From NCBI RefSeq assembly GCF_047601025.1, contig NZ_JASGJZ010000001.1, positions 1,798,001-1,862,000 of the forward strand: 64,000 nt of DNA, given 5' to 3'. The translations under genes and the position numbers were made by a program. Under the pieces are notes generated by a model. That model worked only from the letters and a program-made list of their open reading frames with translations, made no database searches and was not told where the DNA came from. Shown here in pieces: positions 59,872 through 64,000 of this stretch. Source of the stretch: Pseudorhodoferax sp047601025. GTDB taxonomy: Bacteria > Pseudomonadota > Gammaproteobacteria > Burkholderiales > Burkholderiaceae_C. Position 1 is the stretch's first letter, and the number at the start of each line of letters is the position of its first letter.

Positions 59872-60813
59872 GTGGCCGCGACGCTGCCGATCGCGCCGCC
59901 CGGGCGGCTGCAGCTGTACCTGGACCTGATCCGCTGGAACCGCCCAGCCGGCTGGCTGCTGCTGCTGTGGCCCTCGCTCGGCGCGCTGTGGATCGCGGCC
60001 GGCGGCTTTCCGGGCTGGCATCTGCTGGCGGTGTTCGTGCTCGGCACGATCCTGATGCGCAGCGCCGGCTGCTGCATCAACGACGTGGCCGACCGCGACT
60101 TCGACCGCCACGTCAAGCGCACGGCGCAGCGCCCGGTGACCAGCGGGCGCATCGCGCCGCGCGAGGCGCTGGCCGTCGGCGCCGTGCTGGCGCTGGCCGC
60201 CTTCGCGCTGGTGCTGACGACCAACCGCGCCACCGTGCTGTGGTCGTTCGCGGCGCTGGCCGTCACGCTGGTCTACCCGTTCGCCAAGCGCTACGTCTCC
60301 ATGCCGCAGGCCGTGCTGGGCGTGGCCTTCAGCTTCGGCATCCCGATGGCGTTCTCCGCCGTGCGCGGCGGGCCGGCCTGGGAACTCTTTTCCGGCGCCG
60401 GCGCGTTCAGCCTGCAGGCCGCCTGGGACAGCGTGCCTGGCCTGGCCTGGCTGCTGCTGCTGGGCAACCTGTTCTGGGTCATCGCCTACGACACCGAGTA
60501 CGCGATGGTCGACCGCGACGACGACCTGAAGATCGGCATGAAGACCTCGGCCATCACGCTCGGCCGCTTCGACGTGCCGGCCGTGCTGCTGTGCTATGCG
60601 CTGTTCCTGGCGATCTGGACGCTGCTGCTGCGCCCGCTGGTGCCGGGCTGGCCGTTCCTGGCCGGTATCGCGGCGGCCGCGGCCCAGGTGGTCTGGCACG
60701 CCACGCTGATCCGCGACCGCACGCGCGAGGGCTGCTTCAAGGCCTTCCGGCTGAACCACTGGCTGGGGTTCGCGGTGTTCGCGGGGATTGCTGGCGGCTA
60801 CGCGCTGGGCTGA
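59872..60813 (+). CDS. ubiA: 4-Hydroxybenzoate octaprenyltransferase
   Basis: The 313-residue integral membrane protein has about nine transmembrane segments and the two Asp-rich prenyl-diphosphate motifs, NDVADRDFD near residue 73 and DTEYAMVDRDDD near residue 205. It prenylates 4-hydroxybenzoate in ubiquinone synthesis. The GTG at 59872 was chosen because GGAGG lies 9 bases upstream; GTGs at 59851 and 59863 are in frame. It may be co-transcribed with dps, whose stop is 17 bases before this start. Confidence 0.95.
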   Translation: MAATLPIAPPGRLQLYLDLIRWNRPAGWLLLLWPSLGALWIAAGGFPGWHLLAVFVLGTILMRSAGCCINDVADRDFDRHVKRTAQRPVTSGRIAPREALAVGAVLALAAFALVLTTNRATVLWSFAALAVTLVYPFAKRYVSMPQAVLGVAFSFGIPMAFSAVRGGPAWELFSGAGAFSLQAAWDSVPGLAWLLLLGNLFWVIAYDTEYAMVDRDDDLKIGMKTSAITLGRFDVPAVLLCYALFLAIWTLLLRPLVPGWPFLAGIAAAAAQVVWHATLIRDRTREGCFKAFRLNHWLGFAVFAGIAGGYALG

Positions 60814-60822
60814 GGTGGGGCG

Positions 60823-60853
60823 CGCAGGGGGCGTTGGCCGGCTGCGTTTTTTT
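60823..60853 (+). terminator. Rho-independent terminator after ubiA
   Basis: CGCAG at 60823-60827 can pair with CTGCG at 60842-60846, followed directly by seven T residues at 60847-60853. The stem is short but G+C-rich and the T-run is good. It marks the end of the ubiA transcript and roughly the left edge of the low-G+C islet. Confidence 0.55.
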
Positions 60854-61046
60854 GGTGTAGTCAATGCCAGAGAATTGGCAACGGTCAGCGGTCCGGCACT
60901 CGTGTTTTGCAGGAGGCGTCGGATGGTGACGATGCGGCGGCGGCTGCCTGTCGCATCCGGCGCGTTGACTGGCGGAAGTCGGCCAAAACCAGTCGTTCAA
61001 CGCCAGAGGTTAGCCGCAGTTTCCTTTTCCTTAAAGGAGCAGATTG

Positions 61047-61211
61047 ATGAAGTACGTACACATGCTCTGCGCAGTCATCTTCTTTGTGTCGCTGCTCATT
61101 GTTCTTACAGGGAACGCTGGCATTGCAGGGATATTTTCTGCGCTGGGGCTCATCATCGAAGTTGTCAGCATGGCATTGACCGGGAAGCAGTCAAATGATG
61201 GCACCCGCTAA
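61047..61211 (+). CDS. Small membrane protein, 54 residues
   Basis: An ATG at 61047 is preceded by AAAGGAG (61033-61039) with 7 bases between, an excellent ribosome site. The product MKYVHMLCAVIFFVSLLIVL... has a hydrophobic N-terminal helix of about 17 residues and a second weakly hydrophobic stretch (GIFSALGLIIEVVSMALTG), then a polar tail ending DGTR. It is too short for routine gene calling. Composition is much less G+C-rich than the flanks. It could be a toxin-type, regulatory or orphan peptide; no function can be assigned. Confidence 0.68.
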   Translation: MKYVHMLCAVIFFVSLLIVLTGNAGIAGIFSALGLIIEVVSMALTGKQSNDGTR

Positions 61212-61540
61212 ATGTCCAAACTCGGCCAGTTGCGGTCGTTGCGCCCGCGGCTACGAACGTCGGGTCAAGACTGATTTGTGTCATTCGTGCTAGGCGACCC
61301 AAGCGGCGGCGGCGATCATCACCGGACTTTCGGTGAGCAACGGCTCGTATAACCGCTGCGCTCCTAGACCGAGTATTCAAGGTGGTGCGGTCGTAGTCTG
61401 GTCATGAATGACAGCTAGGGATCAACCCCAATGAGCACTGCCGACCCAAACCAGAAGTTGCTGTGTGCCGGTAGCAGACAATCAACGGCGAAATTTAGCA
61501 GTCGCTGCAGGCGATCCGTTGAACGGATCCGTCATGTCGC
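61212..61540. other. Non-coding part of the islet
   Basis: These 329 bases between the small peptide gene and the DUF4062 gene show no convincing frame. The moderate G+C and scattered short stop codons suggest decayed sequence. The convergent DUF4062 gene ends here; I see no clear terminator. Confidence 0.6.
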
Positions 61541-62560
61541 TCATAGCACTATCATGTCCGCGACCTGATAACCTAGATTCGTGATTTCGAAAACCTCGCC
61601 TTTGTGGCCTCTATCGACAACGAGATCTTTAGACGTCAACTCCTCGAGAGCTTGCTCCCACTTCGCAACCTCGCGGTGCTCGTTGGAAGGTATGAGGTTT
61701 TTCCCATTCGTCTGAATCACCGTGTCGTCGAGGTATCTAGCATGGATGATCGTTCCTCCACTGTCCTGACTGGCCTCCTTCAATAAGATTCTTGCTTCCG
61801 GCGACAGGGCAGGCAATTGTGTGCGTGACTCCACTATCGCCTGCTCATCACCGCCTACATTGGTAGCTTGAAAAAGTGGGTGTTCGTTGACCTTCAGTTG
61901 CAGTTGACGATAGAATTTGTTCTTAAATTCGCCATGGCTATCGTACGTTTCAAAGAGACCACGGCTTTGGCAAGATGCCTTGAACGCCTTTAGCTTTTGC
62001 ACTTGATCCATATCGACAGTATCTAGGGCAACAGGTTGGCTAGAGAAATAGAGCATCGCTGGCTTCCCTGCCAAAATATGCTCTTCGATCTCCTCGACAG
62101 TTCCGCTTAGATGGCGCTCGGTGGCCGTGCCAATCCTCGTCCAGAAAACTCCGACGAGTAGATCGCACTTCGACAGCACCTGTCGATTAATGATAGTTTG
62201 CGCCGTCGCACCCATTTCCGGAGATGAATGGGTTTCCCATCCCACGGGCAAGAGAACGATCTTCCGCGAACTGGCGTTAACTGCATTCCACTCATACACT
62301 ACATCTCGAACTATCGCGCGTTCGGAGGCCACGTCACCGGGCGATGCGATCATTACATTAAAGGTAGAGGCCAAATAGCTCATCTGGCGATTTTCTGGGT
62401 GTTGCGGTATTTTCTTCGCGGAAGCGCTAGTGTTGCGCTGCCGTTCAAGCTCCATGAGAAGCGCGTCTTCTAACTCACGCCCAAAGGCGCGGATTCGGTT
62501 CGATGTGCCCGCGTGCAGCGCAGCCTTCGAAAGGTCAGCGCGAAAGTCGGACAACTTCAT
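61541..62560 (-). CDS. DUF4062 (TIR-like fold) protein with C-terminal winged helix
   Basis: The 339-residue protein has a helical N-terminus (1-60), a DUF4062 domain at about 66-225 (FNVMIASPGDVASERAIVRD, CDLLVGVFWTRIGT, GTVEEIEEHILAGKPAMLYF) and a C-terminal winged-helix-like region at about 250-336 (SPEARILLKEASQDSGG, WEQALEELTSKDLV, GEVFEITNLGYQVAD). DUF4062 is a TIR-like family found in many defence and NLR-type proteins. Its ATG overlaps the stop of the upstream gene by 4 bases (ATGA), so the pair is coupled. G+C is low and unlike the neighbours. A defence effector is inferred, not shown. Confidence 0.82.
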   Translation of the reverse strand: MKLSDFRADLSKAALHAGTSNRIRAFGRELEDALLMELERQRNTSASAKKIPQHPENRQMSYLASTFNVMIASPGDVASERAIVRDVVYEWNAVNASSRKIVLLPVGWETHSSPEMGATAQTIINRQVLSKCDLLVGVFWTRIGTATERHLSGTVEEIEEHILAGKPAMLYFSSQPVALDTVDMDQVQKLKAFKASCQSRGLFETYDSHGEFKNKFYRQLQLKVNEHPLFQATNVGGDEQAIVESRTQLPALSPEARILLKEASQDSGGTIIHARYLDDTVIQTNGKNLIPSNEHREVAKWEQALEELTSKDLVVDRGHKGEVFEITNLGYQVADMIVL

Positions 62561-62925
62561 AGGGCTTCCGTAACTTGCGACGCGGCGGGCGAAGGCTGAC
62601 TCGTAACCCTCAAATCTTCTGAGGTACAGATTTTCGCGAAGGCCGCCGCGCACACTAAGCTGATCAACTCATCGACCTTCGCGCGTGTGAGCACCGTGTT
62701 CGTGCTCTTGACGGTACTGAGAACGAAATCCCGCGTGGACTGCAGAAATTCGTTCATCGTCTCGACTGACTTTGATGTGAAAATTCTCAGACTCTCGCGT
62801 CCGCTGCCACGCTTATTCGGATGAATGACTGATAAAGCTGCTTCCAGAACGCGGCCGAGCTCATGCACATGCAACTCGTTCATGCGATTGAGGCCACGCT
62901 TAATCAGTCCACCTAATTCAGACAT
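62557..62925 (-). CDS. Hypothetical helical protein, partner of the DUF4062 gene
   Basis: The 122-residue protein starts at an ATG with AGGGA 6-7 bases upstream. It is largely helical by composition (LGGLIKRGLNRMNELHVHEL, VKSTNTVLTRAKVDELISLV) with no membrane segment. I do not recognise a family. It is translated just before the DUF4062 protein with overlapping stop and start, so a complex or immunity/regulator role is plausible. An in-frame start 12 codons upstream (MASVIFHRQGS) is less likely. Confidence 0.72.
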   Translation of the reverse strand: MSELGGLIKRGLNRMNELHVHELGRVLEAALSVIHPNKRGSGRESLRIFTSKSVETMNEFLQSTRDFVLSTVKSTNTVLTRAKVDELISLVCAAAFAKICTSEDLRVTSQPSPAASQVTEAL

Positions 62926-63735
62926 GAGCGATCCCTGTCTGTGAAAAATAACGGATGCCATGAGAGGCGGCGCACGGAGCCAGCCTGTGGCATCTTCGAT
63001 GAAAGAATTAAAATCACATCAGGCCGAAGCCCAAAGTTCAAGGAACGACTTCTCCAAGGTGAGAGCCTAGCCGGTTTGGCATCTGCTTCATCGATCAGGC
63101 CACTTTCGGTTGAGGCAGGGATCCTGCCTATGCTTGACAGGTTGCTTTGGAATACAGGCCACTTCTGCCTTTGGTCGATTGCGTGAGTTCGCGGTCGTGA
63201 GGGGCGGACATTCGATGTGGGTTCTTCCACCCGACTTGACGAGTCCCTGCAAACGTCGGTTCCAACTCGCAGACCTCGCTGATACTGCGGCTGATTGTCG
63301 CCTCGACAATCGGAATGAGCCCCTGTCACCGTTAGCACGATGAACGGAGCTGACCGGCCGAGAACTCTGCGAAGCGGGTACTCGGCCCTGCGACGCGAGT
63401 GGCGAGGATGGGTCGGTACCGCAAATCTAGAACTTGGTGAAGCGGTCGGTCAGATGGGCGCAGGCTGTGGGCCGAATGCCTATGGCCGCACTACCTCGGA
63501 CACCAGTCATTCGAGTCCCTGCCGGTCGGAGGCTCCAACGACCACTTGTTTGCAGTCAGCCGCAGTTCGGCGCCCGGCGGTGACCGGCAGCACACGTTGC
63601 CTAGCAACTGCCCAGGTTTGCGAGATCAGAGGCAGCAACGGGCGCGTAGCGGTAAGCCGGATCGCTCGCTCCGAACAGCCGTCTCCAGTGTCCAAAGAGG
63701 TCGTCTATCTCGGACGTACCAAGACGCTCAACAAC
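62926..63735. other. Long non-coding stretch of the islet
   Basis: About 810 bases up to the proC stop hold only short frames that look like shadows (for example on the minus strand at 62913-63338). The promoter of the two-gene operon must lie near 62926-63010, where TTTAAT-like AT-rich sequence occurs. Sequence style (GGACATTCG-type runs, mixed stops) suggests decayed intergenic or mobile DNA. No inverted repeats with target duplications were found by eye. Confidence 0.6.
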
Positions 63736-64000
63736 TCAACCCCTCCCAAACTCCTCCCCCAACTCCCGCGCCCTCTGCTCCGCCGCCTGCATCGCGCGGA
63801 CGAAAGCCTCCCCCACCTGATCCTTCTCCATGGCCGTGATCGCCGCATAGGTCGTCCCGCCCTTGGAGGTCACGCGCTGGCGCAGCGTCGCCAGCGGCTC
63901 GTCGGAGCGGCGTGCCAGTTCGGCCGCGCCGGTGAACGTGCCGACCGCCAGGCGGCGCGCCTGCTCGGGCGGCAGGCCCATGGCGGTGCCGGCCTGCACC
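63736..64000 (-). CDS. proC: Pyrroline-5-carboxylate reductase, C-terminal part (runs off the window)
   Basis: The 88-codon fragment reads MGLPPEQARRLAVGTFTGAA and LRQRVTSKGGTTYAAITAME, the conserved C-terminal dimerisation block of ProC, with GEAFVRAMQAAEQRARELG and a stop at 63736-63738. The 5' end lies beyond 64000. ProC makes L-proline from pyrroline-5-carboxylate with NADPH. Its gene order beside ubiA fits the oxyR-ubiA-proC block seen in related genera, interrupted here by the islet. Confidence 0.9.
   Translation of the reverse strand, partial: VQAGTAMGLPPEQARRLAVGTFTGAAELARRSDEPLATLRQRVTSKGGTTYAAITAMEKDQVGEAFVRAMQAAEQRARELGEEFGRG

Noticed and set aside
60788..61198. 136-codon plus frame overlapping the ubiA end and the small peptide gene
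   Set aside because: No ribosome site, no hydrophobic or motif content, and it conflicts with the well-supported 54-codon frame.
62913..63338. 141-codon minus frame upstream of the two-gene operon
   Set aside because: Arg/Ser/Pro-rich without motifs, no ribosome site, and it overlaps the start of the better-supported 122-residue gene.

Overview
The window is a stretch of a very G+C-rich chromosome of a betaproteobacterium in the order Burkholderiales, most likely family Comamonadaceae. The clues are the housekeeping blocks (sucCD next to a TerC protein, recX-recA next to a TctDE-like two-component pair, recG-oxyR-dps-ubiA-proC), the DUF3567, DUF3108 and PhaM-type proteins, and six Bug-type periplasmic receptors. 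The assignment is inference from gene content and order; no rRNA, tRNA or CRISPR array was seen.

Layout. 1-2.9 kb: a Bug receptor, an HMG-CoA-lyase-like enzyme and a divergent IclR regulator. 3-5.4 kb: a signalling trio of metallo-phosphodiesterase, FHA protein and PP2C phosphatase. 5.6-8.5 kb: TerC and sucCD. 8.7-13.1 kb: argC, a hemerythrin, an MFS carrier, recX and recA with a probable LexA site. 13.2-17.2 kb: MarR and ABM proteins, the two-component pair, and a LysR regulator divergent from an alcohol dehydrogenase/Bug/small-protein operon (17.3-20 kb). 20-26 kb: a glutathione transferase, SPOR protein, birA, SET protein and a topoisomerase III carrying a SWIB tail. 26-33 kb: four more Bug receptors, an M20 amidohydrolase and purT. 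33-42 kb: MscS channel, pyrF, an AAA ATPase-lrgA-lrgB operon, glcD, psd, purU and a ChaN-like lipoprotein. 42-51 kb: DUF3567, DUF3108, FAH-like, PhaM-like, FIST and Xre-type genes, then one long reading frame joining a ceramidase-like membrane hydrolase to an LplT-PlsC lipid-remodelling protein, and a coiled-coil zinc-ribbon membrane protein. 51.4-60.8 kb: a PerM-type protein, a compositionally foreign acyltransferase, tgt-queA, recG, oxyR, dps, ubiA. 60.8-63.7 kb: a low-G+C islet between ubiA and proC. It holds a 54-residue membrane peptide and a two-gene operon (a 122-residue helical protein plus a DUF4062/winged-helix protein) that looks like an uncharacterised defence-type module. The window ends inside proC.

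Functional links. PurU can supply the formate used by PurT. OxyR has the canonical redox cysteines and lies beside dps. RecA and RecX are adjacent. tgt and queA overlap and act in queuosine synthesis. The Bug receptors have no TctA/TctB membrane partners in the window and sit beside catabolic genes and regulators.

Structure not explained by genes. A dispersed intergenic repeat of about 210 bp occurs three times (21344-21550 minus, 33091-33301 plus, 51046-51446 plus) with a fragment at 58227-58256, and carries a conserved Arg-rich short frame. The third copy is split by a 176-bp element at 51257-51432 with 15-bp terminal inverted repeats and a 5-bp target duplication, like a miniature inverted-repeat transposable element.
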